From positions 2,686,501 to 2,750,500 of the forward strand of contig NZ_FNTJ01000001.1 in NCBI RefSeq assembly GCF_900105185.1: a DNA stretch of 64,000 bases. The letters run 5' to 3'. Shown here one piece after another: positions 1 through 8,957 of this stretch; the first letter of the stretch is position 1; each line of letters begins with the position of its first letter. Both the position numbers and the translations under genes were made by a program. Under the pieces are notes generated by a model. That model ran no database searches. It was not told the origin of the DNA and saw only the letters and a program-made list of their open reading frames with translations. The stretch is from Pseudomonas saponiphila. GTDB taxonomy: Bacteria > Pseudomonadota > Gammaproteobacteria > Pseudomonadales > Pseudomonadaceae.

Positions 1-842
1 GCCTGCAGATCAGCGAGCTGACCAGCCATATCTTCGGCCAGCTGGTGGCGGTGCACCCGGCCTACGACGCGATGTGCGACAACTTCGCCCCTGAGGCGCT
101 GCGGGGCAGGCCGCAAGCCAGGACCGAGTGGGCGATCGCGCAGATGAAGCTTGCCGCCAAGGCTTCGCGGCGCCTGGGGCTGAGTGAGCTGGGGACCTTC
201 TCCGGCTCCCTGGCCTGGCCTTACCTGTTTCCTTTTCCGCAGCGCCCCGAAGGCCTGATCGAAACCGCCTTCGACGAGCTGGCGCGGCGCTGGCGGCCGA
301 TCCTCGATGCGTGCGACGAGCAGGGGGTCAACCTGTGCTACGAAATCCACCCCAGCGAGGACCTGCACGACGGCACCAGTTTCGAGCGCTTCTATGAACT
401 GGTGGACCGGCACCCACGCTGCAACATCCTCTTCGATCCCAGCCACTTCGTGCTGCAACAGCTGGACTACCTGAGCTACCTGGACATCTACCACGAGCGC
501 ATCCGCATGTTTCACGTCAAGGATGCCGAGTTCAATCCCACGGGGCGCCAGGGCATCTATGGCGGCTACAGCTCCTGGGTCGAGCGCGCCGGGCGCTTCC
601 GTTCCCTGGGCGACGGCCAGGTGGATTTCAAGGGGATCTTTTCCAAGCTGGCGCAATACGACTACCCGGGCTGGGCGACCCTGGAATGGGAGTGCTGCCT
701 CAAGGACCAGGAAGACGGCGCCCGGGAAGGCGTGGAGTTCATCAACCGCCACATGATCCAGGTCACCGAGCGGATCTTCGACGACTTCGCCGGTGCACGG
801 ATCGACCGCCAACAAATCAACGCCATGCTCGGCATGGCCTGA
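1..842 (+). CDS. Sugar phosphate isomerase/epimerase (5' truncated)
   Basis: An open frame enters from the left edge (first full codon at 3) and ends with TGA at 842; the GTG at 45 is internal to a longer gene, so the N-terminus is missing. The protein resembles the xylose-isomerase-like TIM-barrel family. Family hallmarks are visible: CYEIHPSEDL, FDPSHFVLQQLD, the metal-site type motif MFHVKDAEF, and ATLEWECC near the C-terminus. Conserved Glu, Asp and His in these strands would bind a divalent metal. Such enzymes isomerise or epimerise sugars or inositol derivatives in the cytoplasm; the substrate cannot be read from the sequence. It lies 21 bp upstream of an alpha/beta hydrolase gene on the same strand and may share a transcript with it. 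Confidence 0.8.
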   Translation, partial: LQISELTSHIFGQLVAVHPAYDAMCDNFAPEALRGRPQARTEWAIAQMKLAAKASRRLGLSELGTFSGSLAWPYLFPFPQRPEGLIETAFDELARRWRPILDACDEQGVNLCYEIHPSEDLHDGTSFERFYELVDRHPRCNILFDPSHFVLQQLDYLSYLDIYHERIRMFHVKDAEFNPTGRQGIYGGYSSWVERAGRFRSLGDGQVDFKGIFSKLAQYDYPGWATLEWECCLKDQEDGAREGVEFINRHMIQVTERIFDDFAGARIDRQQINAMLGMA

Positions 843-863
843 CCCCCTCAGCGAGAAAACCCC

Positions 864-1751
864 ATGAATGCTTTGACGGACAACACCCAGGCCGACACCG
901 ACGGCCTGACCCATCGCTATGTGCGCATCGATGGCCAGCGCATCCATTGCGTCAGCGCCGGCAGCGGTCGCCCGGTGCTGCTGATTCCCGGCTGGCCTCA
1001 GACCTGGTACGCCTGGCGCGGGGTGATCCGGGCCCTGGCGGCCCAGGGGTTCCAGGCGATCGCCGTGGACCCGCCGGGCAGCGGCCAGTCCGATCGCCCG
1101 GAGCAGGGCTACGACACCGGCCACGTGGCCGAGGTGCTGCACCAGGTGATGCTGCAACTGGGCTTTGCCCGTTACAGCGTGGTCGGCCATGACGTCGGCA
1201 TGTGGATCGCCTACGCCCTGGCCAGCGACCGGCCGCAGGCGGTGGAGCGTCTGGCGCTGACCGAGGCGGTGATCCCCGGGTTGGCGGAGGCGCCGCCGAT
1301 TTTCGTCGCGCCGGAGCAGAACATCTTTCTCTGGCACTTCATGTTCAACCAGCTGCGGGATCTGCCCGAGGCACTGATCGCCGGGCGCGAACGGGCCTAC
1401 CTGAGCTACATCTTCGACCACTGGTCCCATCGTCGCGAGGCGGTGGCCGCCGAGGTCTACATCGACGCCTATACGGCGCCGGGCGGGCTGCGGGCGGGTT
1501 TTGCCTACTACCGGGCGATTCCCGAGACGGTGCGCCAGAACCAACAGCGGGCCCAGCGCCCGCTAGCGATGCCGGTGCTGGCGATCGGCGCCGAACACGC
1601 CACCAACGATGCGCCGCTCTTGACCCTGCAAGGCCACGCCAGCGACCTGCGCGGCGCCATAGTGCCGGACTGCGGGCACTTCATCATGGAAGAGGCACCC
1701 GAGGAATTTCTCGCGCTGCTGCTGCCGTTTCTGCAGGAGGGCCGTGACTGA
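864..1751 (+). CDS. Alpha/beta-fold hydrolase (epoxide hydrolase/haloalkane dehalogenase-like)
   Basis: A 295-residue alpha/beta hydrolase. The oxyanion region reads LLIPGWPQTW (an HGxP-like motif with Gly for His), followed by AVDPPGSGQSDRP. The nucleophile elbow is GHDVG, with Asp rather than Ser as nucleophile, which is typical of epoxide hydrolases and haloalkane dehalogenases. The C-terminal GHFIMEEAPEEF supplies the catalytic His. No signal peptide is seen, so the enzyme is cytosolic. The ATG at 864 follows the isomerase gene by 21 bp, suggesting an operon. The Asp nucleophile makes a simple esterase unlikely; the actual substrate is unknown. Confidence 0.82.
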   Translation: MNALTDNTQADTDGLTHRYVRIDGQRIHCVSAGSGRPVLLIPGWPQTWYAWRGVIRALAAQGFQAIAVDPPGSGQSDRPEQGYDTGHVAEVLHQVMLQLGFARYSVVGHDVGMWIAYALASDRPQAVERLALTEAVIPGLAEAPPIFVAPEQNIFLWHFMFNQLRDLPEALIAGRERAYLSYIFDHWSHRREAVAAEVYIDAYTAPGGLRAGFAYYRAIPETVRQNQQRAQRPLAMPVLAIGAEHATNDAPLLTLQGHASDLRGAIVPDCGHFIMEEAPEEFLALLLPFLQEGRD

Positions 1752-1895
1752 GGCACGGCGCAGGCACGGCCGCGGGCACGGAAAATGGCCGCGGCCGGGG
1801 CAAATCTAATATCATTTCGTCCCGGCGCGCTGCGCCAACCGGCTGTTCGGCCCGCGCCGAACACCCTCCCTGTCCTGACGAGATACCCGACCCCC

Positions 1896-2495
1896 ATGGC
1901 TGGAAGACCCCGCGAATTCGATCGTGACCAGGCACTGCGCCAGGCCCAGGAACTGTTCTGGACCCGTGGTTTCGAAACCACCTCCATGGCCGACCTGGTG
2001 GCGGCCCTGGGCATTGCCTCGGCGCGCATCTATGCCGCCTTCGGTTCCAAGGAGGCGCTGTTTCGCGAGGCCATTGAGCTGTATGAAAGCCAGGAAGGCG
2101 GCTTCGCCGACCTGGCCCTGCAGGAACCCGACGTCCACCTCGCCATCGAGCGCATGCTGCAGGACGCGGTGGCGCTCTACACCCGGCCCGAGGGCCCTCG
2201 GGGCTGCATGGTGGTGGCCTCCGCGGTGAACTGCTCAAGCGACAACGACAGCGTGCGCGAATGGCTGGCCGAGCATCGCCGGGCGCGCACCGCGAGCATC
2301 ATCCAGCGCCTGGAAGCGGCGGTGCAGGCCGGCGAGTTACCCCGCGACAGCGATGCAACCGCCTTGGGGGACTATTACGCCATGGTGCTCCACGGGCTTT
2401 CGGTGCAGGCTCGCGACGGCGTCAGTGCGGCGCGCCTGTTGCAGGGCGTGGCGTTGGCCATGCACGTCTTGCCGGACGGCGCCCAGGGGCACTGA
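1896..2495 (+). CDS. TetR/AcrR-family transcriptional regulator
   Basis: A 199-residue repressor-type regulator. The start at ATG 1896 (MAGRPREFD) is chosen because the upstream in-frame 37 residues are low-complexity and unlike family members. The N-terminal helix-turn-helix spans about residues 10-55, with [13 protein letters not shown] and [12 protein letters not shown] matching the TetR signature. The C-terminal part is the variable ligand-binding and dimer domain and contains the PRGCMVVAS motif common in the AcrR/YxaF-like subgroup. It lies directly upstream of a co-oriented SotB-like efflux gene (about 115 bp gap) and downstream of the hydrolase. Local control of one or both neighbours is the natural inference; no operator was identified. 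Confidence 0.88.
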   Translation: MAGRPREFDRDQALRQAQELFWTRGFETTSMADLVAALGIASARIYAAFGSKEALFREAIELYESQEGGFADLALQEPDVHLAIERMLQDAVALYTRPEGPRGCMVVASAVNCSSDNDSVREWLAEHRRARTASIIQRLEAAVQAGELPRDSDATALGDYYAMVLHGLSVQARDGVSAARLLQGVALAMHVLPDGAQGH

Positions 2496-2610
2496 GGCGC
2501 CGGGCAACGGACTGTGCTCCGCCACCCGGGGCCCGGTAAGGCTGGCCCGGGTTGTGCACTTATATCGGGTCCTGGACCTGCTTCATCATCGACAGAGTAC
2601 GACGCCCCCC

Positions 2611-3789
2611 ATGAGCGATTCCCCGGCGACACCCCAAGGCAACTGGCAGCCGGTCATCGCGCTGGCGCTGGCGGCCTTTGTCTTCAACACCACCGAGTTC
2701 GTGCCGGTGGGCCTGCTCAGCGCCATTGGCGCCAGCTTCGACCTGCCCACCGAGCGGGTCGGGCTGATGCTGACCATCTACGCCTGGATCGTCTCCCTGA
2801 CCTCGCTGCCGGTGATGCTGCTGACCCGCAACGTCGAGCGGCGCAAGCTGCTCACGGTGCTGTTCGGCCTGTTCATCGTCAGCCATGTGCTGTCCAGCCT
2901 GGCCAACAGCTTCGGCCTGCTGATGCTCAGTCGCATCGGCGTGGCCCTGGCCCATGCCCTGTTCTGGTCCATTACCGCGTCCCTGGCGGTGCGCCTGGCG
3001 CCGGCGGGCAAGCAGGTGCAGGCCCTGGGCCTGCTGGCCACCGGCACCTCGCTGGCCATGGTCCTGGGGATTCCCCTGGGGCGCTTGCTCGGCGAAGCCC
3101 TGGGCTGGCGCACCACCTTTGGCGTGATTGCGGCCATGGCCGGCTTGCTGGTGCTGTGGCTGATGCGCACCTTGCCGCTGTTGCCGAGCCAGAACTCCGG
3201 TTCCCTGCGCAGCCTGCCGTTGCTGTTCAAGCGCCCGGCGCTGGTGGCGATCTACGTGCTGACGGCGCTGGTGGTGACGGCGCAGTTCACCGCCTACAGC
3301 TACATCGAGCCCTTCATCAAGGTGGCGGCGGGCCTGGGCGGCGAGGTGGTAACCCTGGTGCTGCTGGTGTTCGGCGGCGCCGGCATCATCGGCTCGCTGC
3401 TGTTCAGCGTGCTGCATCGCCACAGCCCCCAGGGCTTCTTGCTGACCGCGGTGGTGCTGCTGGCGCTGTGCCTGAGCCTGTTGTTGCCGCTCAATGGCCA
3501 GGTCTGGTCGCTGGTGGCGCTGAGCGTGGTCTGGGGCATGGCGATCATGGGCTTCGGCCTGGCCCTGCAATCCAAGGTGCTGGTGCTGGCGCCGGATGCC
3601 ACCGACGTGGCGATGGCGATGTTCTCCGGGATCTACAACATCGGCATCGGCGGTGGCGCACTGCTGGGCAGCTGGGTGGGCGGGCAGCTGGGTTTTGCCT
3701 ATGTCGGCCTGGCGGGCGGTGCCTTGGCGAGCCTGGCCTTGTTGCTGTACAGCCTGGCCCTGCGGCGCATGGCCCGCCCCAGCGCGTAG
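2611..3789 (+). CDS. MFS efflux transporter, SotB/YdeA-like
   Basis: A 392-residue major facilitator protein with about 12 hydrophobic segments. The N-terminal [18 protein letters not shown] is the signature of the SotB/YdeA/AraJ group of sugar and drug exporters. Further typical stretches are [20 protein letters not shown] (loop 2-3) and [18 protein letters not shown] (motif C region). The start at ATG 2611 ([10 protein letters not shown]) is chosen because upstream in-frame codons do not resemble the family. The gene follows the TetR gene on the same strand and converges with fetF. Members export arabinose, IPTG-like sugars or small drugs by proton antiport; the substrate here is unknown. 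Confidence 0.85.
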   Translation: MSDSPATPQGNWQPVIALALAAFVFNTTEFVPVGLLSAIGASFDLPTERVGLMLTIYAWIVSLTSLPVMLLTRNVERRKLLTVLFGLFIVSHVLSSLANSFGLLMLSRIGVALAHALFWSITASLAVRLAPAGKQVQALGLLATGTSLAMVLGIPLGRLLGEALGWRTTFGVIAAMAGLLVLWLMRTLPLLPSQNSGSLRSLPLLFKRPALVAIYVLTALVVTAQFTAYSYIEPFIKVAAGLGGEVVTLVLLVFGGAGIIGSLLFSVLHRHSPQGFLLTAVVLLALCLSLLLPLNGQVWSLVALSVVWGMAIMGFGLALQSKVLVLAPDATDVAMAMFSGIYNIGIGGGALLGSWVGGQLGFAYVGLAGGALASLALLLYSLALRRMARPSA

Positions 3790-3846
3790 CCCGCTGCCGC
3801 AGCCGCCCCGGCGATTTGCCCGACGCGCGCCGTTTGCCCGCCTGGG

Positions 3847-5061
3847 TCAGCGGCGTCGGGCTTCGGGCCAGCAGGCCACCAGCACCAGCAGCAGCGCCGC
3901 CAGCAGGTAGGGCAGGCGCGGTTCCAGCCCGTAGATCAGGGTCCCGGCCAGGGGCCCGACCACCACCCCCAGGCCCTGGGCCGCGCCGACGGAACCGGCG
4001 GTGGCGCCTTGCTCGGCGGCGTCCACCGCGTTGCTGGCCAGGGCGGCGAACGAGGGGAAGATCCAGCCCATGCCCGCCGCCGCAACGAAGAACCCCAGCC
4101 ACAGTACCCAGGCCTGGGCCGCGACAATGCTCGTGGCAAAACCCAGGGCCGCCACCAGGGCACCGACGCGGATCATCCGCAGCGGCGGCCACTCCAGCTG
4201 GCGTACCAACAGTTGCGAGGCGATCAGTGCCACTCCAACCAGGGTCAGGGCGATGCCGGCGGTCTGCGCCGCGCGCGCCGGCTCCATGCCCAGGCGATCG
4301 AGGGCGAAGAAGCCGACGCTGATCTGTGCCATGGCCACGCACAGCATGGCGATGAACGCCACCAGCAGCGGCCGACGCAGGCGCGGGTCGCTCAGGCGCA
4401 CCGATTTCGGCGGCTGCTTGAGGTGCAGCTCCTGGCGCGGCAGCCGGGCCTTGAGCAAGGTGAAGCCCAGCAGCGGCAGCACGGCCAGCACATAGAACGG
4501 CAGGCTCAGGCTGTGGCGCGCCAGCAGCGCGGCAATCGCCGGGCCCAGTACCAGGCCGCAGGCGTTGGCCGCTCCCAGGGAGGCCATGGCCCGGGCCCGG
4601 TGCTCGGGTTCGATGTTGTCGGCGATCAGCGCGTAGCCGCCCACCGGGATCGCTGCATAGAACACCCCGACCAGGCCCCGTCCCAGCAGCAGCCCGGCAA
4701 ACGCCAGCAGTGCCGAGGGCAGGGCGTGCAGCGCCAGGTCGATAAACAGGCTCAGGGCGACAAAGGCCAGGGTGAAGCCACCAGTGCCCAGCAGCAGGAT
4801 GCGCCGCCGGCCGAGGCGGTCGCTGGCCCGGCCCCAGGGCCGGGCCAGGAGCATCCAGATCACCCCGGAAACGGTCACCGCTATGCCCGCCTGCCAGGTG
4901 GCCAGGCCGAGAACCCGTGCGATGGGACCGATCAGCGAGACAAAGGCCATCATCGCCATGGTGCAGGTCAGGTTGGCCAGCAGTAGCGGACGCAGGTCGA
5001 AGGCCGCTGCGGCCTGGGGCGTATCCAGGGTGTCGATGGGCAGGTGTTGAGGGTTGGTCAT
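3847..5061 (-). CDS. fetF: FetF, MFS transporter of the enantio-pyochelin uptake operon
   Basis: A 404-residue MFS protein with about 12 membrane segments. GRASDRLGRRRILLLGTGG matches the MFS motif A loop, and GRGLVGVFYAAIPVGGYALI lies in the following helices. It is the last gene of the minus-strand run fetA-B-C-D-E-F, starting 3 bp after the fetE stop codon. In P. protegens the corresponding operon is called fetABCDEF. An MFS protein in a siderophore uptake operon could export the siderophore or recycle it after iron release; the sequence cannot decide. It converges on the SotB-like gene with about 57 bp between them and no clear terminator. Confidence 0.85.
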   Translation of the reverse strand: MTNPQHLPIDTLDTPQAAAAFDLRPLLLANLTCTMAMMAFVSLIGPIARVLGLATWQAGIAVTVSGVIWMLLARPWGRASDRLGRRRILLLGTGGFTLAFVALSLFIDLALHALPSALLAFAGLLLGRGLVGVFYAAIPVGGYALIADNIEPEHRARAMASLGAANACGLVLGPAIAALLARHSLSLPFYVLAVLPLLGFTLLKARLPRQELHLKQPPKSVRLSDPRLRRPLLVAFIAMLCVAMAQISVGFFALDRLGMEPARAAQTAGIALTLVGVALIASQLLVRQLEWPPLRMIRVGALVAALGFATSIVAAQAWVLWLGFFVAAAGMGWIFPSFAALASNAVDAAEQGATAGSVGAAQGLGVVVGPLAGTLIYGLEPRLPYLLAALLLVLVACWPEARRR

Positions 5062-5064
5062 GGT

Positions 5065-5895
5065 TTATCCCAGGGCTGAGTGAAAGGGCAGGCGGCCGTC
5101 GACCAGCACCAGCGGTCGACCGCGCACCTGTTCCAGGCGGCCGTCGACGCCATAGACGTCGCGCAGCAGCGCTTGGTTGATCACCTCCAGGGCCGGGCCG
5201 GCGGCGGCCACGGCGCCGTTGTGCAGGACCACCACCTGCTGGCTGAAACCCAGGGCCAGGTTGATGTCGTGCACCACCACCAGGGTGATCAACTGGCGCT
5301 CGCGGGTGGCGCGGGTGATGGCGTCCACCACCTGGCACTGGTGGTACAGGTCCAGGGCGCTGGTGGGTTCGTCCAGCAGCAGCACCCGAGGCTGGCGCAC
5401 CAGGGCCTGGGCCAGCCCCACCAACTGGCGCTGGCCGCCGGACAGGGCGTCGATCGGGCGGTCGGCCAGGGCGCTCAGGTCCAGGTCGTGGAGCACCTGC
5501 TCCACCCCGTGCAGCACCGCGGCGCTGGGCCGGCCAGGGGCAAACCCACGGCCGCGCTGCCCGGCCATGGCGGCGCTGAGCACCGCTTCGAAGGCGCACA
5601 GGCGGGTGCGTTCCGGCAGGCTCTGGGGCAGGTAGACGATGTGCTGTGCCCGTTCCACCTGGGGCAGGCGGTTCAGGTCGACGCCATCGAGCAGCACCTG
5701 CCCGGTGGTGTTCTGCAACCCGGCGATGCCCCGCAGCAGGGTCGACTTGCCCGCCGCGTTGGGGCCGATCAGCGCGGTCACGCTGCCGCAGGCCAAGCTC
5801 GGCAGGGCGACGTCACGCAGCACCTGGCGATTGCCGTAATGCATGTTCAGGCCGAGCGTGCACAGCCCGGACGCGGAAGCGGCGGTATGACTCAC
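5065..5895 (-). CDS. fetE: FetE, ABC transporter ATP-binding protein for ferri-enantio-pyochelin
   Basis: A 276-residue FecE/FhuC-type ATPase. Visible motifs in order are Walker A GPNAAGKST (about residue 42), the Q-loop region YLPQSLPE, the ABC signature LSGGQRQ, Walker B VLLLDEPTSALD and the H-loop VVHDIN. The start is a GTG at 5895 whose bases overlap the fetD stop codon as GTGA, a translational-coupling arrangement. It would power import of ferric siderophore through FetD, with FetC as the periplasmic binding protein. Role assignment rests on motifs plus position in the fet operon. Confidence 0.9.
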   Translation of the reverse strand: MSHTAASASGLCTLGLNMHYGNRQVLRDVALPSLACGSVTALIGPNAAGKSTLLRGIAGLQNTTGQVLLDGVDLNRLPQVERAQHIVYLPQSLPERTRLCAFEAVLSAAMAGQRGRGFAPGRPSAAVLHGVEQVLHDLDLSALADRPIDALSGGQRQLVGLAQALVRQPRVLLLDEPTSALDLYHQCQVVDAITRATRERQLITLVVVHDINLALGFSQQVVVLHNGAVAAAGPALEVINQALLRDVYGVDGRLEQVRGRPLVLVDGRLPFHSALG

Positions 5896-6959
5896 AGGAC
5901 ACCTCGGCGGTTGCGCATGACGATGGCCATGAAAAAGGGAATGCCCACCAGGGCCGTGACGATACCCACCGGCACCAGCACCCCGGGAATCAGCGCCTTG
6001 CTGGCGATCGAGGCCATGGACAGGATCAACCCGCCGCTGAGCACGCTGGCCGGCAGGAACAGCCGGTGGTCCTCGCCCACCAGCAGCCGGGCGATGTGCG
6101 GGGCGATCAGGCCGATAAAACCGATGGTGCCGACAAAGGACACCGCCAGCGCCGACAGCAGGCTGATGCGCAGCAGCGCCAGCAGGCGCAGGCGGCCGAC
6201 GTCGATGCCGAAGCTGCGGGCCCGTTCCTCGCCCAGGGTCAGGGCGGTCAGGGCCCAGCTCTGGCGCAGGGAAAACGGCAGGCACAGCGCCAGGGCCAGG
6301 GCCAGCAACGCGAGTTTTTCCCAGGAGGCCCGGGCCAGGCTGCCCAGGGTCCAGAACACCAGTTGCTGCAGGCTGTCCTGGGTGGCGACGAACTGCAGCA
6401 GGGCCACCAGGGCATTGAAGGCGAACACCAGGGCAATGCCGAACAGCACCAGGCTCTCGACGCCGAAGCCGCGCCAGCGCGCCAGCAGGTACAGCAAGGC
6501 CACCGAGGCCAGGGCGAAGAGAAAGGCGTTGGCCGAGATCAGGTACTGCGCCGGCACCCCGGGCAGGCCCAGGCCGAGGACAATCGCCAGGGCCGCACCG
6601 AAGGCCGCGGCGGCGGACACGCCGAGGGTGAAGGGGCTGGCCAGCGGGTTGTCGAGCACGGTCTGCATCTCGGCGCCGGCCAGGGCCAGGGCGGCGCCCA
6701 CCAGCACCGCCATCAGCGCGTAGGGCAGGCGCACGTTCCACACGATCACCGCCTCGACCCGGGGCATCGAGCCCGGGTCCCAGAGCACCTGCAGCAGGCG
6801 CGAAAGGCTCAGGCCCGAGGGCCCGGTGGTGATGTCCAGGGCCAGGGACAGGAGCAAGGCCAGGGCCAGGGCGGACAACAGCAGCACCCGGCGGCCATGG
6901 CGTTTGCGGTAATGCCCGCTGGCGATGCGCTCCTGCACCTCGGTGGCGGCCCGGGTCAT
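5892..6959 (-). CDS. fetD: FetD, FecCD-family siderophore permease
   Basis: A 355-residue inner-membrane permease of the BtuC/FecCD family with about 9-10 hydrophobic helices. The early loop WNVRLPYALMAVLVGAALA and the coupling-type stretch GTIGFIGLIAPHIARLLVGE (RxLP and GLxxPHxxR motifs) are diagnostic. It would form the membrane channel with the ATPase FetE and accept ferric siderophore from FetC. Its start codon overlaps the fetC stop by four bases (ATGA), and its own stop overlaps fetE by four bases. A single gene for the permease, as here, implies a homodimer. Confidence 0.92.
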   Translation of the reverse strand: MTRAATEVQERIASGHYRKRHGRRVLLLSALALALLLSLALDITTGPSGLSLSRLLQVLWDPGSMPRVEAVIVWNVRLPYALMAVLVGAALALAGAEMQTVLDNPLASPFTLGVSAAAAFGAALAIVLGLGLPGVPAQYLISANAFLFALASVALLYLLARWRGFGVESLVLFGIALVFAFNALVALLQFVATQDSLQQLVFWTLGSLARASWEKLALLALALALCLPFSLRQSWALTALTLGEERARSFGIDVGRLRLLALLRISLLSALAVSFVGTIGFIGLIAPHIARLLVGEDHRLFLPASVLSGGLILSMASIASKALIPGVLVPVGIVTALVGIPFFMAIVMRNRRGVL

Positions 6960-8083
6960 GGTTGCAGGCTCGTGGCGAACACGCCGCTGGCGGGAATCGG
7001 CATGAAGCGCTGGTACAGCTCAAGGCGGGTCTGGTCTGGGTCCAGGTCCTTGAACAGTTGCGGGTGCAGCCACTTGGCCAGGGCCTGGACCGCGACCAGG
7101 TGCTCCGGCGAGTCATAGAAGATGTGCCACAGGCCATGCACGTTGCCCTGGCGCACCGCCCGCAGCTCGTTCAGCGGCGGGCGCTGGGCGGCCTGGCGCA
7201 GGCTGTCCCGCGCCTGTTGCAGGGTGGCGGAATAACCCAGGGTCACGCCACCCTGGCCGGCGGCGAAGACCCCGGTGGCGACGTACACATCCGGATCGCT
7301 GGAGAGGATGTATTCGACGTTGAGCACGCCAATCGGCCCGGGAATGCGCCCGTCGGCGATGTTGCGTCCGCCGGCCAGCTTGATCATCTCGGCGAAGTTG
7401 CCGGTGCCCGGCGAGCCGCAGCAATCCTGCAGCCCGGCGAGCATGTCGATGAAGATCTTCGGCTGCTGGACCTTGCCGGCCTTGGCCAGGGTGTCGCTGA
7501 CCCGGGCCAGGGACTGCTGGTAGAAGGCGATGAAAGCCTCGGCCTGCTGCTCGCGGCCCAGGGCCTGGCCCAGCAGGCGCATGCTGGGCACGGTGTTGCT
7601 CAGGGGATGGTCGCTGAAGTCGACGAAGATCACCGCCACCCCGGCGGCTTCCAGCTGCTGCACCGCCTCGCTGTCGGGGCTCGGCCCGTGGCCGCCGCTC
7701 AGGGCCATGATCGCCAGGTCCGGGTGCACCGCCAGGGCCTTTTCGACGCTGAAGGTCTCGGCGGAGGTGCCGCCCACCAGCGGCACCTGGTCGGCCTGGG
7801 GGAAGACCTTGCGATAGGCCTCGTAGCCCTGCACGTCGAGGCCGCGAAAATCCCCCTGCCAACCGGCGAGACGGGCGAAGGGGTTCTGGCCTTCGAGCAG
7901 CGACAGGGAATAGATCATCCGCCCTTCACCCAGGAGGATGTGCTCGACCTTCTCCGGCACCTGGACCTGGCGCCCGGCCAGATCGGTGAGGGTCGCGGCG
8001 CTGGCGGCCCATGGCAGGCCCAGGAGCAGCAGGCCCAGCAGTAGCCCGCGCTGGGCGCGGCGCAAGAAATCACGGTGTGTCAT
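6956..8083 (-). CDS. fetC: FetC, periplasmic ferri-siderophore-binding protein
   Basis: A 375-residue periplasmic binding protein of the FecB/BtuF class. The start at 8083 gives MTHRDFLRRAQRG followed by a hydrophobic core and an ASA cleavage site near residue 29; the THRDFL stretch is reminiscent of, but not a proper, twin-arginine motif. Mature features include LTDLAGRQVQVPEKVEHI, GEGRMIYSLSLLEG and the later YILSSDPDVYVATG, typical of the two lobes of type III binding proteins. The start lies one base after the fetB stop, and the stop overlaps fetD. It should deliver ferric enantio-pyochelin from the periplasm to FetD/FetE. Confidence 0.88.
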   Translation of the reverse strand: MTHRDFLRRAQRGLLLGLLLLGLPWAASAATLTDLAGRQVQVPEKVEHILLGEGRMIYSLSLLEGQNPFARLAGWQGDFRGLDVQGYEAYRKVFPQADQVPLVGGTSAETFSVEKALAVHPDLAIMALSGGHGPSPDSEAVQQLEAAGVAVIFVDFSDHPLSNTVPSMRLLGQALGREQQAEAFIAFYQQSLARVSDTLAKAGKVQQPKIFIDMLAGLQDCCGSPGTGNFAEMIKLAGGRNIADGRIPGPIGVLNVEYILSSDPDVYVATGVFAAGQGGVTLGYSATLQQARDSLRQAAQRPPLNELRAVRQGNVHGLWHIFYDSPEHLVAVQALAKWLHPQLFKDLDPDQTRLELYQRFMPIPASGVFATSLQP

Positions 8084-8084
8084 G

Positions 8085-8951
8085 TCAGGTTTCCTTGAAC
8101 GATTGGACGGCCCGGCGGGCGACGCGCTTGCGCCACCACAGCAGCAGGCCGGTGATGTACAGCAGGGGTAACGCAAGACCGCAGGCAAACCCCAGCCAGG
8201 CGCCGGGAGCCCCCAGCAGCAGGTGCCCGTGGGCGGCGGAGAACAGCGGCTTGAGCGCCATCGGCTGGGCGCCGGGCCAGGTGAACAGCTCGGGACGCGC
8301 CAGCCAGGCACCGCTGCCGGCGATCAGCAGCAGCGGCAGGCACAGCCAGGCGGCGGCCAGGTTGTGCCACTCGCGCAGGCGCCGGGTGCCCTGGCTGCCG
8401 GGGCGCAGGCTGGCGGCTTTCCACCAACTGCGCCGGCCCGGCCACCACAGGTACAGGCCGCTGCCCAGGGAGCCCAGCAGCACCAGGCCACACAGCAGCA
8501 CCAGGGTCGAGCCCGACGCCTGGGGCAACAGCAGGCTGCGGTGCAGGGCCACCAGCCTGGCCAGCCACAGGTCGTCGAAGACGAAGAAGCCCCGGGGCTC
8601 GCCGGTGTAGGGATCGATCATGGCGATGCCGGTGCCGGGGCGTTCCTTGAGGGCACCGAAGACGATCACGTTGTCCGATTCGAGAAAGCCCTGGCGCGGC
8701 GGCGCCGCGCCGAAGACCTTCTGCAACTGCGGGTAGGCGCTGCTGGCGGCGCTGATCCAGGCACTCTGCTCAAGGAGGGCGCCGTGTGCGCCAGGGGCCA
8801 GTTGCAGCATCGGCGCCCCGACTTCCCAGCGCAGGATCGGCCCCTTGAGCTCCAGCAGCGAGCCACTGAGCCCCAGCAGTGCCAGCAACAGGCCCAGGCT
8901 CAGGGCCAGCCAGCGATGCAGCCCGAGCCAGATGTCACGCAGGCGCGCCAC
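8085..8951 (-). CDS. fetB: FetB, PepSY-associated TM protein
   Basis: A 288-residue inner-membrane protein with four predicted helices: near residues 12-34, 145-170, about 195-215 and at the C-terminus. Histidines sit at membrane-adjacent sites (GLHRW, ALHRSLL, REWHNL, SAAHGHLLLG), a pattern found in PepSY-TM/PiuB-like proteins encoded with siderophore receptors. Such His pairs suggest haem-linked ferric reductase activity, but this is not demonstrated by sequence alone. The periplasmic segment between helices 1 and 2 (about residues 35-140) corresponds to the PepSY-like part. The gene starts 6 bp after the fetA stop codon. Confidence 0.82.
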   Translation of the reverse strand: MARLRDIWLGLHRWLALSLGLLLALLGLSGSLLELKGPILRWEVGAPMLQLAPGAHGALLEQSAWISAASSAYPQLQKVFGAAPPRQGFLESDNVIVFGALKERPGTGIAMIDPYTGEPRGFFVFDDLWLARLVALHRSLLLPQASGSTLVLLCGLVLLGSLGSGLYLWWPGRRSWWKAASLRPGSQGTRRLREWHNLAAAWLCLPLLLIAGSGAWLARPELFTWPGAQPMALKPLFSAAHGHLLLGAPGAWLGFACGLALPLLYITGLLLWWRKRVARRAVQSFKET

Positions 8952-8957
8952 GGCGGC

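Noticed and set aside
1785..1895. N-terminal extension of the TetR protein
   Set aside because: The 37 upstream codons are low-complexity and unlike TetR proteins; the family start MAGRPREFD is at 1896.
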